Source: Aurifilum marmelostoma (lineage: Eukaryota > Ascomycota > Sordariomycetes > Diaporthales > Cryphonectriaceae). Taken from it: a DNA stretch of 64,000 nucleotides. Shown here one piece after another: positions 22,270 through 32,679 of the stretch. Under the pieces are notes generated by a model. It searched no databases, was not told the DNA's origin, and was given only the letters and a program-made list of their open reading frames with translations. Position 1 is the stretch's first letter; every line of letters begins with the position of its first letter. Both the position numbers and the translations under genes were made by a program. The DNA is taken from the NCBI GenBank assembly GCA_027559495.1, contig JAMXSV010000016.1, positions 372,001-436,000 of the forward strand. Reading direction: 5' to 3'.

Positions 22270-23316
22270 ACTGTGATTTTGTTGTCTTGGGACCTGGAAA
22301 TTGCCAGGGACAGAAAAATTTCCAGAGAGGAGGAGAATGCCGTCGAGACTATACCGTACTATTACCTCCAAACTTTTTTTCTTTGCGGCAGGCATTGCAG
22401 CGATAAGATCTTATTGTAGGGGTAGCCGCTAGCAGGCATCCGGTACTGTAGCGTATGTACTCGCGGCATTCAGTTGTGGGTCGCTCACGCTCCGGGCTTC
22501 TGTCGCTATGACTTCTGGTCGGGGCCCAAGAAGAGCGCTGTCTCTGCAGTACGCAAGTCAGCCCATAGAAATTGGGTTACTATGTAGAGGTGAATATTCA
22601 TCGCTGCTATATAGATGCTTCATTGTACATGATCTTTCTACCAGGATACTTTCCAGAGTTCCAGGTGCCATCCGAGCCCAAGAAAAACGCAGGCAGAAAT
22701 CATAATGGTAGGTATGCTGTTGCTGAACGTTGCGTCTGCTTGAGTATTGTACAGGACGGCTGTTGATCTTCCAACGATGGCAACGGTTTGTTTCCCAGGG
22801 AAACGATAGGCAGGACAAGGACAGCGAAACAAAAAGGAGAAGTAACAGCATTATAGTAGGTGTCAAGGTAACCGCAGTTCATTCGATTCCCAGAGCAGTG
22901 GTAATGCTACCATGTGATGCTGTGGCCACCCAGGCGGGCCCCCTTCAACCACTAAACCACGCCGTCGATCCCCCGCCGTAGCCGCAACCCGCAGCCGAGG
23001 AGCCACAGCAGAGAACGTCCCAGCACGACCCTTGGAGGGGCTCGATCCAACCCGAAGAGGGGGTCCAGCACAGGTACTACTGTATTACTACTGTATGACA
23101 GCACTGCCATTAGAGTAGTCATCATACCCATAGTATCTCATTTGGTACCGTAGCCGGAAGCCCCCAACTCAACTTTCCTCTCCGTCAGCACAACAGAACC
23201 CTTATCCGCCCTTGTCCTCCTCCCACGAAACCTCTTCCCACTCCGTCTCGGCCCTTGTATTCCCTCCTGTCCATGGCTGAACTATCACACAGCGCGATAT
23301 AACAACAAACCACGCG
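22270..23316. other. Divergent promoter region between dbp4 and FAD synthase genes
   Basis: 1.05 kb between divergently transcribed genes. It includes the alternative upstream ATG of dbp4 (22395). No independent gene is supported. Confidence 0.55.
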
Positions 23317-23569
23317 ATGCTGCAGCAGGGCCCCCACCACCATCCCCAACACCACCTACAGAACGGCAGCGGCGGCGTCGGCGGCGCCCGCGAGGCTGCT
23401 GCTGCTCCATCCCCATCCCTGCGGGAAGTCTGTCTCGAGCTGCAGGACAAGGTAGAGGCGTTTCTGGCCGAGGATGTCGGGACCAAGCTGCTCAAGGGCG
23501 TCCAGGCCCAGGTCAGGGAAGCCGTGAGCGTCATCGACGAGGCGCTGGAGAAGTACAGGTAGGTTATGG

Positions 23570-23610
<41 letters not shown>

Positions 23611-24569
23611 TCACGATCCCCCTGGCGGCAAGGCTGGCGGAACAAACGGACCAGTTGACTTACACACGCGCGCGTCGACAAAAGCCTCGAGGAGCTCTCG
23701 CTCTCCTACAACGGCGGCAAGGACTGCCTCGTCCTCCTAGTCCTCATCCTCGCCTGCCTCCCACGCCACTTCGAATCAGCAACCCCCTCCTCCTCCCCCC
23801 CTCCACAACGACGAGCCACCCCCTCCTTCCTCTCGTTCGGACCTCCCCGCCACTCCAACCCCCCAACCAACACCCCGCTCTCCGCGACCCCGCGGGCCGC
23901 CACGCCGACGAACCCCTTCCCCACGTCCCTGCAGTCCGTCTACATTGTCTCCTCCCACCCCTTCGCCGAGGTTGACACCTTTGTCGACTCCTCCGCCGCC
24001 ACCTACCACCTCGACCTGTGCCGCTACGCCCTGCCCATGCGCGCCGCCCTCGAGGCCTACCTCGCCGAGCGGCCCAGGCTGCGCGCCATCTTCGTCGGCA
24101 CCAGGCGCACTGATCCCCACGGCGCCGACCTCCGCCACTTTGACCCCACCGACGACGGCTGGCCGGCTTTCATGCGAGTGCACCCTGTTATCGACTGGCA
24201 CTATGCCGAGATCTGGGCTGTGAGTTGAAATTCTCCCATGACGCTTCTGCACCTGCATTTCACCAAGAGAGAGAGCGGGCGCGAGAAAGAGAAGGACAGG
24301 CTTTCTGCATGGTGGATGTGGAAGAGGAAGCAAAGAGGACGCCAACATGGAGACGAAATTGACTGACGGTTCTCCCATCATTATCACAGTTCATACGGCA
24401 CCTAGGCATCCCCTATCTTTCCCTCTACGACAAGGGCTACACGTCCCTGGGCGGTACCGAGGACACCCACCCCAACCCGCACCTGAAGAAGGACGACGGG
24501 GCCCAAGGGTTCAGGCCGGCGTACGAGCTGACACAAGACGACGAAGAGAGGCTAGGTCGCGACCGATAA
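23317..24569 (+). CDS. fad1: FAD synthase (FMN adenylyltransferase), Fad1-type
   Basis: Three exons (23317-23558, 23685-24219, 24390-24569) encode 318 residues, close to yeast Fad1. The enzyme transfers AMP from ATP to FMN to make FAD in the cytosol. The PP-loop-like motif SYNGGKDCLVLLV of the PAPS-reductase-fold FMNAT family is near residue 90. VYIVSSHPFAEVD, IFVGTRRTDPHGADL, HPVIDWHYAEIW and GIPYLSLYDKGYTSLG follow in the expected order. A stretch of about 50 residues rich in Pro, Ser and Thr separates the PP-loop from VYIVSS. Intron 1 contains a (TA)n repeat and ends in ACAAAAG, an acceptor with a poor pyrimidine tract; the alternative AG upstream would bring in a stop. Intron 2 is standard. 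Confidence 0.92.
23575..23607. repeat. (AT)16 dinucleotide repeat inside intron 1 of fad1
   Basis: Thirty-three bases of perfect AT repeat inside the first intron of the FAD synthase gene. It is a hypervariable microsatellite candidate. Confidence 0.95.
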
Positions 24570-25311
24570 GGGTATGTAGAATGTAGGTTTTGGGGACGAA
24601 ACAGACAATCGCCATTGCGTTTAAGTTGTCGCATTCATAGGGGAAGAAGGAGGCGGGTGGGGAGAAGGGGCGGTTTCTGGTGTTCTAGAGATCGTATTGT
24701 GCCTATACTTACTTACATATAGACGTCTTGGCTATAATATAGAGCGGGTGCATAGTCTAAAGCAATATTAAGAAATGTTCTGGTTAGGTTAGATTCGATC
24801 AGGTGGTCCCACGATAATGGCATACGCATACTCAAAGTGCGGTTTTCATCATTTGTGAAAAGGTCTTGCATTCAAGCTCAATTGGTTCTGTTCCGATCCA
24901 GAGCAGACTCGTGCTATGGAAAAACAAAGAGTACAAATATGCTGGGTATCTCCCGACAAACGCCAATGCTATCCACTCTGATGATGATCAAATGCACAAC
25001 AAGGTGGTCCAGTCAGCCGACTGACCAAAACAATCTCCTGTGGGGTTTGTGCCCTTCTTTTAACCGTAAGAATCCTAACATTCTCTATCCTCAATCGTTC
25101 AACCCGGCCGACCAATGTTAACGTTTTGTAAATTTCGTTTTCCGTCCGTCAGAAACCTCGACTCGCATTCCTCATTGATTCAGTCGACTGTCATCAATGT
25201 CAATATCTCGAGGGGATCATTCCCTCCCTGGCACTCTCTTCCTCTTTCTCTCACTTCTTTTGCCGTTATTATCTTCCCCTTTCTGTTTCTTCCTTCTTTG
25301 TTCTCCCTCAC
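24570..25311. other. Convergent intergenic region
   Basis: 742 bp between the 3' ends of fad1 (+) and sad1 (-). It is AT-richer than the flanking coding DNA and pyrimidine-rich near 25220-25310. No gene supported. Confidence 0.55.
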
Positions 25312-28300
25312 TCAGTCGACCACACTCCCGTCTCGGCTGCTACTCTCATCACCCCATAGTTGCAGCCGGTAGAAGCACGTGTGGTCCTGGGCGCCATAGT
25401 TCGTCTTGGCGCGCACGAGGACCTGCCGAGTCTGAGCGTCCATGTTCAGCAGCTCCTCTGGCAGCCTGAAGATCTGGCTCTCGCCCTTGCTGACGCTGTT
25501 GTCGTACTGGAACTCGGCGACCTTGACGAAGCCGCGCTGGCGGAGACGGCTGCTGTCCGGCCCCCTGAGGGCGGAGGGGCCCCAGCGCTGGCTGCTCCAG
25601 TCCTGGAGCGTCCGGCTGCGCTTGTCCGTCGGCGCGCGGATCCATACCTCCATATCCTTGGGCATGGAGCCTGGGTCGAAGGTGGCCTCGGGGGTGATGT
25701 GTTCGACCACGAGGTATTGAGGGATCACCGTATCCGCGGTCATGATGGACAGGTCGGCGGCCCCGGGGACGTCATCAGCATCTCTCACGCCAGCGCACCA
25801 GCACTGGCCGTCCTCTTCCCACTTCTCGAGAGCGATGGATGGCGAGAACGAGACCCCAGCATCCTTGCCACCATCGTGGAGTGTGGGCTCCCACTTTAAG
25901 CGCGAGAACAAGTTTAGGCCCAAGAACCCTCCTTCTATCTTCACCCCGGTCGTTTTGGTGCCCCAATTGTAGGAGCTCGATGTCAGGCTGGGGTCAACGA
26001 CGGCGCCGCGGAGGATGCTGAAGAAGTTTTTGCGGCGGAGGAGGCCATGATCGAGGCTCGCCTTGATGTGGCCTTTGGCAACACTCTCGATCTGAGCATC
26101 CGCTATGCTTCGTCGGACAACGTCATCGATCATTGCCTTGACCTCTTTCTGGCTCATCCCAGATGGGATATCAGTGGCTGCCCTCGCCTCCTCTGCCATA
26201 TTAAACACCTTGTCAAGCCTGTCCTGCATGGCATCCATCTCGGCTCGTATGTGAGCGGCATGCTCGTTGGATTGACGCTGAATTTCCTGAAGAAAAGCCT
26301 CTTTGGTGACGATTCGTTCCTCGAGACCCAGGCTCTGAAGTCTCTGGGCTATGATCTTCTCGACGTCACCGTACAGATCTTGCCAATGCGGGCTGGGGGC
26401 CTCTCGAGCGTCGCCTCGGGCCCGCTTGATTGCCTCATCATTGTTCTTCAGCCAGTCTGCCCATGCCTGGGAGATGGCGCGATCCACGTAGTCCGTGATG
26501 TCGCCCTGGAGGACCAGCTCGCCATCCTTGGTGGCTGGCTGCGTAGGAACCAGCAGGTGCTCGGTTTGTATACGCTGCAAGATAGCACCCCAGTGATGAT
26601 CTGAGATCGCGTAGGAGTCGTTGTGTGTTTTCTCCATGGTGAGGATAGAGTGCACGAGGCCACCTTGTTTCACCTCCTCGTTCAGCGCGTGCCAGAATGC
26701 GTCATCGACAGTCCACTTGTTTGAGCTCTTGTCCACCTTGATGGCGATGAGCTCAGGAAGGATCCGTCGCATCTCGTCCACAGCGCCTGTGAGGGAGTCA
26801 ATTCGGATGGTGTTGTGTTGATTACCGATCGCGGCCCAATGCAGCTGATCTCGGAAATCGACATAGTCCAGGTTTCCGGTGAGCACCGCAAAAGGGTGCA
26901 GGACGACCCAGGGGATCATCTGGGCGGCATTTTGGCGCCAGTATGATATCCCATGCAGGCTGTAATCTTTGCTGACGCTGATACCTTCCCACGTAGTTGC
27001 GGGCACAAATATGCCCAGAAGAATGAGAGCAAACCAGCAGATAAAAGCGAGTAGACCCCAGGCTTGCACCAATGTCCCGAGCCAACGAGGCCACTTGCGG
27101 AACTGAAATACGTCGAGAAACCCTCGCAATATCCGGTTGCACAAGGACTCGTCATCGCCCTCCTCCTCGTCGTATAGAGTCGGGCCACCCTGTAGATACG
27201 GGGGCCGTTCAGCACGCATCTCGAGCTGCCTGGCAGGTGGAATAGCAGAACTGCCATTCATGTGCCATGAAGACGACGCATTAGAGGTCTGGGGTGAACT
27301 GGAAAGAACGTTTGGTTGAGTGAGGCTTCCGCCATTCATGGAAGGACTGGGCAGGAAGACAGTGTTTGGAATATTTTGGTACATCGGGTGAGGCAGACGC
27401 AGATCGCCGGTTCGAGCTTCTTGGACAGGGTTGGGACGGCTGACTTGTGGGCCACGGGAATCAAACTCCTTTCGCAGAGCCAATGGCTTGCGGTTTTCGT
27501 CAACGTCACTGTCGACTGAGTCGCTGTCGTCGCTTGAATCGGCCCGCTCACTCTCGGACAACATACGAGGGCCTCGAGCTGCACGCGCCCTACGCATGCG
27601 ATCGCTCAGGTCGGGCGAGGCGGCGTCAACGGATCCTCGTCTGGCAGGCAAGCCGCGAGGGGTAGGGTTCAAGAGAGGGTCCTCGTCATCATTTTCATCG
27701 ATGGAGTCGGACATGGGGGGAGGAGGCATTCGGGTCTGCACGTTTGGACGTGGCCTAACAGGAGATGGTGTGACGCTGCCGGCGTCGCTTCTGGCTGCAA
27801 GATTCTTGGCAGCGAGACGAGCTGAGGATCGTGTGGGGGGAGACTGTCGCGAGCGATCGGAAACAGAGGCACGAGGCCGCCGGGGCGTGGCCAGATCCGC
27901 ACCGCTGTAGATTTGGCTCTCCTCGACGAAGCTTCTCTGAGACACAGCATCAGACTGCGGTGGCTCTGAGCCGAAACGATTCTTGGGGGACAAATAGGCG
28001 GCAAATGGGTTGGTGGGCTGGACGGAATTGGCCCTGCGACCTCCAAGCCCTTCTGTGTGATGAGATCTTGTTAGTAAGATGGAATTGAGATCAAGGTGAG
28101 AGCTCTGCCGGTTCCTGACGAGCGAGACTCACTTTGTGCAGGGAGGGGGGTGGCGGCATAGCACGGGCATCTTCATCGCTGTGGTGAGTGCTGTGATCGT
28201 CGTCGTCGCGACCAATCGCGTCAGGACTACTCTGCTGGCGGTCCTCCTCGTTGGCAGCCCTGACAGCCTCCAGAGCAGCACCAACGGCGGCCCTGGCGCT

Positions 28301-28522
28301 TCCTCCAGCGAGGTTGCGTGATGAGTGCATGATAGCGGGCGAGCCGTATGAGCTGCTGAATCTGCTAGGTACGGGTGTCCGTCGCGATCTCATAGTGGGA
28401 TCCACGACCGGGCTCGCCTCGGGGGTGTTGTCGACGCTTGAGGGTCCAGGTGTACCACGCGCTCGCGATGATGGCCCTCGCGCTCCGCCTCGAGCGCCAC
28501 CACGGCCTCGCCTGGGTGGCAT
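25312..28522 (-). CDS. sad1: SUN-domain inner nuclear membrane protein (Sad1-like)
   Basis: Two exons (28133-28522, 25312-28017) give about 1031 residues. The N-terminal nucleoplasmic part is long, basic and disordered and begins with an RG-rich stretch (MPPRRGRGGARGG). One transmembrane helix lies near residues 445-470 (LLAFICWFALILLGIF). A coiled-coil region follows, with the SUN domain over about the last 210 residues (EGGFLGLNLFSRLKWEP, WCAGV, YLVVEHITP, MEVWIRAP, VKVAEFQYD, FRLPEEL, TCFYRLQLWG). SUN proteins pair with KASH proteins across the nuclear envelope and anchor the spindle pole body. The donor after PSLHK is a clean GTGAGT, and the acceptor chosen (CCGTCCAG) is the one that keeps frame. 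An upstream CACACAG acceptor would need a different donor, so the junction is uncertain by about 10-15 residues. Confidence 0.92.
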
Positions 28523-30297
28523 CTTAATTGACTGCAATGCTGAACAAGACCAAAGAAGTCAAGTTGTGTCTTCTCTTTTGAAACTTTTAAGAGCGTTGCT
28601 ACTCGGTTTTATCGCGGTCAAGCCCGCTAAGTGAAGATGTTGCGTTGTTGTTGTTTGGTAACATGAAGGTGCCTGAGAGGCACGTCGAGGATTGAATGGG
28701 TGCTTGTATGGGTAAATTGGAAACTTTGGAATTGAAAAGGAAAGAAGAGAAATGAAAGATGCGTAAACATCAAAGAACGAAACTCAGGCAAAGGCGTCGT
28801 CTGTGACCGTTTACCCTCCAAGGTCGTAGCGCGTCTCTATTGTAGAAAGGCAGAGAGGTTGAGAGAAAGTGGATCCCGCTGCGGGTGGGCAGGGGTCGCA
28901 GGTGGATGCGCCGGGCAAAAGGGTTAGGGTCAAGTTATACATTATTTCCTTGCCCTGCAGGGCAATACTATCTCGATTCCGGGATGAAAGCAGTGTATTG
29001 ACGGATCGTGCAAGTAGAGAGGACTCTGTGATGTCAGAGGCCGAAAGGAAGGAAGCGACAGGACAGGTGTGAGGTTGAGGTAACGAACAATTGAATGGTT
29101 CGGCTAGTATGCTGTCAGGCCTATGTAATTAAACTCACTTTCCGTCGTGCCCCCTATATTTCCTCAAATAAACCATGTAAACGTGTCATAGAGGAGTTGG
29201 GTCAGTGAGATATTATCTGTGGCGGATATGCTGAGTGCTCAGGATGTCGTGTTGCGTTGCGACATAATGAAATGGCGATGCTGTATAAGAGGTAGTTGTC
29301 TCAGCCCCCTCGAGCTGGTATGCGTACCCGGCGCCAGCGTCCGGGTTGTGGAACTGAGAAAACACAGTAATGATCCGACGAGAAGAATAAAGGAACAATG
29401 AGCTGTTGTTCTCAGTAGAACATGGTAGCAAAGGACCACGAGTATTCACAAAGTCGAGATCCTGCCCGAATAACAGAAACAAGATACCAAGTCTGTCAAA
29501 GAAACACAAGAGCCTGCCGAGCAGAACTGATGGGACCTAGCAAGCCACGCTACGACACGTAATCCATTTACCTTCATCTCGCCGGTTCCGTCGAGAACAA
29601 TCCAATGCTCGCCTACAGGTATTTTCGTGCCATCACAAAGACCGAGAAAACAATAACGAAGTATGCTGGCTTGGGACTTTCACCCCTTCTTTTGCCCCGC
29701 CCGGCCGGTTCAACAAAGCCGTGTCCTCAAACTATGACCGAGAAGTCGCGGTGAGCACGATTTTCCTAACCAGAGTAGACGGCCTTCGACCACCCGGACG
29801 TACATGGACTACTCATGTATGTATTTGATGTGGTATCTATTTCGACAGTTAGTCATGCATCCTTTCCTACTGAGCCTCAGATTTCTTGGGGTCATCTTTA
29901 GGAAGACACATATTGATCCGTTGACCCAGCCAAGACGGCCAGTAAATTAATTATTTCAAGCAAATAATTCTTGCAGTGATCCCTCAACGTTGCATATGCA
30001 CAGAAAGAACGTTCTTTGACATGCTTCTTCTATTGTGGTACACACCGGGACTATCAAATCTCATCTAACATCATTATATTGCAAGAGACTTTCTATCAGC
30101 AAGCTCAGCGATGCAGCGGTGTACCAAAAGTCCTTCAATTTAGCGAAGGAAGGGGGGAAAAATCATTTCTTTCGTTCTTCGACTGGGAGGCAAACAGTAG
30201 GGCGCTGATCATCCTTCCAATTAAATGTCCCTCAACTCATTTGTCATTTGTTCTCCTCCATGTTCTCTCTGTGGTACAGAAGCAGAAATCAGAGCGC
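28523..30297. other. Intergenic, upstream of sad1
   Basis: 1.8 kb between the sad1 start and the 3' end of the epimerase gene, both minus strand. No credible coding frame, repeat or RNA gene seen. Confidence 0.55.
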
Positions 30298-31665
30298 TTA
30301 TTGCTTCTTGAGGGCCTCCAGCATCTCGGCGGGAGGATCCTGGCGGTAGCCCTTGGGGTTGTTGCTGACCCACCGCCACAGGTCTGCACAGGCGTCCTCC
30401 ATCCTCAGCTCCGTCTTCCAGTTGAGCTCCTTGTTGGCCAGGGACGGGTTGGCCGTGAGGTCGAGGACGTCGCCCTGCCGACGCTCGACGACCTGGTAGG
30501 GCAGGTCGCGGCCGACGACGGAGCTGAAGGCCTTGATCATCTCGAAGACGGTGCTGCCGCGGCCAGAGCCCAGGTTCCACGCCTTGACGCCGGGCTTGTG
30601 CTCGCGCAGGTAGTTGAGCGCCACCAGGTGGCCCTTGGCCAGGTCGCACACGTGGATGTAGTCGCGGATGGCGGTGCCGTCGCGCGAGGCGTAGTCCTCG
30701 CCGAACACGAGCAGCTTCTCCCGCTGGCCCGTGGCGACCTGGCCCAGCAGGGGGAGCAGGTTGTAGGGCACGCCCTGGGGGTCCTCACCCATGATGCCGG
30801 ACGGGTGGGCACCGCAGGGATTGAAGTAGCGCAGGTTCGCGCCGTTCCACTGCTCAAAGGGCTTGCCGGCCTTCTTGAGCACGTTCCGCTGCGCGTTGAT
30901 GTGGTCCTCGATGACGTTCTCGATCATGGACTTGGTGCGGCCGTAGGTGTTGGTGGGGCCGATCGGGCAGTGCTCTGGGATGGGGATCATGTTGGGAAAG
31001 CGGGTGGCATCGCCGTAGACGGTGGCCGAGGACGAGAAGACAATGTTGGTGACATTGTTCTCGCTCATGGACCGCAGCAGGGAGATGCTGCCGCCAACGT
31101 TGACGCGGTAGTACTCGAGTGGGATCTCGCCAGATTCGCCGACAGCCTGTGTGCGCCAGAATAAAATCACTTCAGGTCAGCTTCAGTGTTTTTTCCCCTT
31201 CTCTCGCCACTATCACCCCACGCTCGCCGTGCAGGAATGCGCCGCCGCCACTTGCCTTGAGGGCCGCGAAGTGAATGACACTGTCGATGGCCGGGTTCTC
31301 CTTGAAGATGTTGTCGAGGGCAGGCTTGTCTGTGATGTCTGCCTTGTAGAACTTGGGCCGCTTGCCGCAGATGAGCTCGATGCGGTCGAGGGCCACCTCG
31401 GACGAGTTGTAGAGGTTATCGACAATCACGACATCGTAGCCGTTCTCGAGGAGCGCCAGCGAGGTGAAGGAGCCAATGTAGCCGGTGCCACTGCATGTTT
31501 CCGTCAGCGAGTGTCTTCTTTTTTTTCTTTAATCGAATGGCGATCACGTCGTCGCCGATCTGAGAATGCTCTGCGGTAGCGGTGCTAAACGAAGGAGGGG
31601 CAGGGGGGAACGGCCCAGGCGAGGGGAGCTCACCCGGTGACGAGAACAGTTCCAACAGGCGCCAT
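30298..31665 (-). CDS. ugeA: UDP-glucose 4-epimerase (galactose/Leloir pathway)
   Basis: Three exons (31634-31665, 31256-31490, 30298-31146) encode 371 residues. The enzyme interconverts UDP-glucose and UDP-galactose with bound NAD+, supporting galactose use and wall galactan synthesis. The N-terminal Rossmann glycine motif VTGGTGYIGS is assembled across the first intron. The catalytic YxxxK is in NTYGRTKSMIE, and SSSATVYG holds the Ser/Thr of the active site. LRYFNPCGAHPSG and SRDGTAIRDYIHVCDLA are family blocks. The protein is the stand-alone epimerase, without the mutarotase domain of yeast Gal10. The second intron (31147-31255) starts GCAAGT, a GC-AG intron: only this donor joins FAALK to AVGESGEIPLEYY in frame. 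Confidence 0.96.
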
Positions 31666-32679
31666 GACGTAATTCTAGACTTGATTCGAATAGGCCTTCC
31701 AAGATGGAGATTTTGAACTGGTGACGGCGCAAGGAGGGACGACGAGGGAGTGTTGGGAACAAACGACTGCAGCAAAGGAGGGGATCGAAGGGTGGTGGTG
31801 TTGTCGAGGAGGGAAGGAAAAAGAAGAAGAGAATAAGCGCAGGCAAGGTTCTTTTTCGCCGAGCGGTTATTGCGGTGAGGCAATCAAACCACCACACATA
31901 AAAAGATCGACGAGCAAGTTCAGGTCGTACCAAATTACGAGCTGCGACCTCCCTTGTACAGAGAACGGCGCGCAGCTATTTTCTGGGTTGTTACGCCCCA
32001 AACGTTGCCCCTCGGCGTCCCACTGTACCCACTGAGCCCCACCAGTCTTTCAAGGATGGAGCCCACTGAACCTGCGGGAGAAAACAGGGTTGTCTCCAGC
32101 TTCAGCTAGGGCCCTTAGCACTAGGTTTCTATTCTAGAAGACCAAGGACCACTGGAGCCAGTGGCGTGGGCGAGACATCTTCAAGGGGGGGGGGTCCCAT
32201 GTGGGCTGTTTAAGCTGTCTCACCTAGAATAGCATCATTAAAGCTACTTGAGCCACCCCCGCTACGCAAAGTTATCGACGCCTTCCCAGCAGCATTATCT
32301 GAAGCTGCCATCTAATTTGTACCATGCCCAATCTCTCTATCTCCCTTTCTCGTGACATCGTTTCAGGTGGAAATAGCAGGGTTTAGGCAAAATAACAAGA
32401 CAAAATGAATCAAATAGTCGAGCCAGACTTGTAAACGATACTTTGCACAGATGAACCACCAAAATATAATGAATATTTTCCTCTTCAAGATGATCCTCAT
32501 TTTCATCATGCTAAACATGTAAGTACACTGCGTGACATGCCGAACGTATGAATACCATGCCTATGTGACCCCTCAGCTTTCCCCTCCAACCTAGAACTCC
32601 CTTATCAATCGCCAAAACACCCTGGCAAGATCCATCAAGATATCAAATCTCAGACAGGTGGATTCCTTGAGCCCAAGCA
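31666..32679. other. Intergenic, upstream of the epimerase gene
   Basis: 1.0 kb between the epimerase start and the 3' end of the ankyrin-protein gene. Contains a G10 run at 32185-32194. No gene seen. Confidence 0.55.
32185..32194. repeat. G10 homopolymer
   Basis: Ten G on the plus strand, intergenic. Confidence 0.95.

Noticed and set aside
19735..22395. Uninterrupted dbp4 reading from 22395 without an intron
   Set aside because: The 39 extra residues interrupt a conserved junction and are bounded by consensus splice sites, so I removed them as an intron.
30016..31164. 382-codon open frame on the plus strand across the epimerase gene
   Set aside because: It is an antisense reading of a GC-biased conserved exon. 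It has no domain, and the minus-strand protein is a clear UDP-glucose 4-epimerase.
31251..31256. GT-AG alternative donor (GTGGCG) for the second epimerase intron
   Set aside because: Using it adds four bases to the exon and shifts the frame. GCAAGT keeps the conserved FAALKAVGESGE junction.
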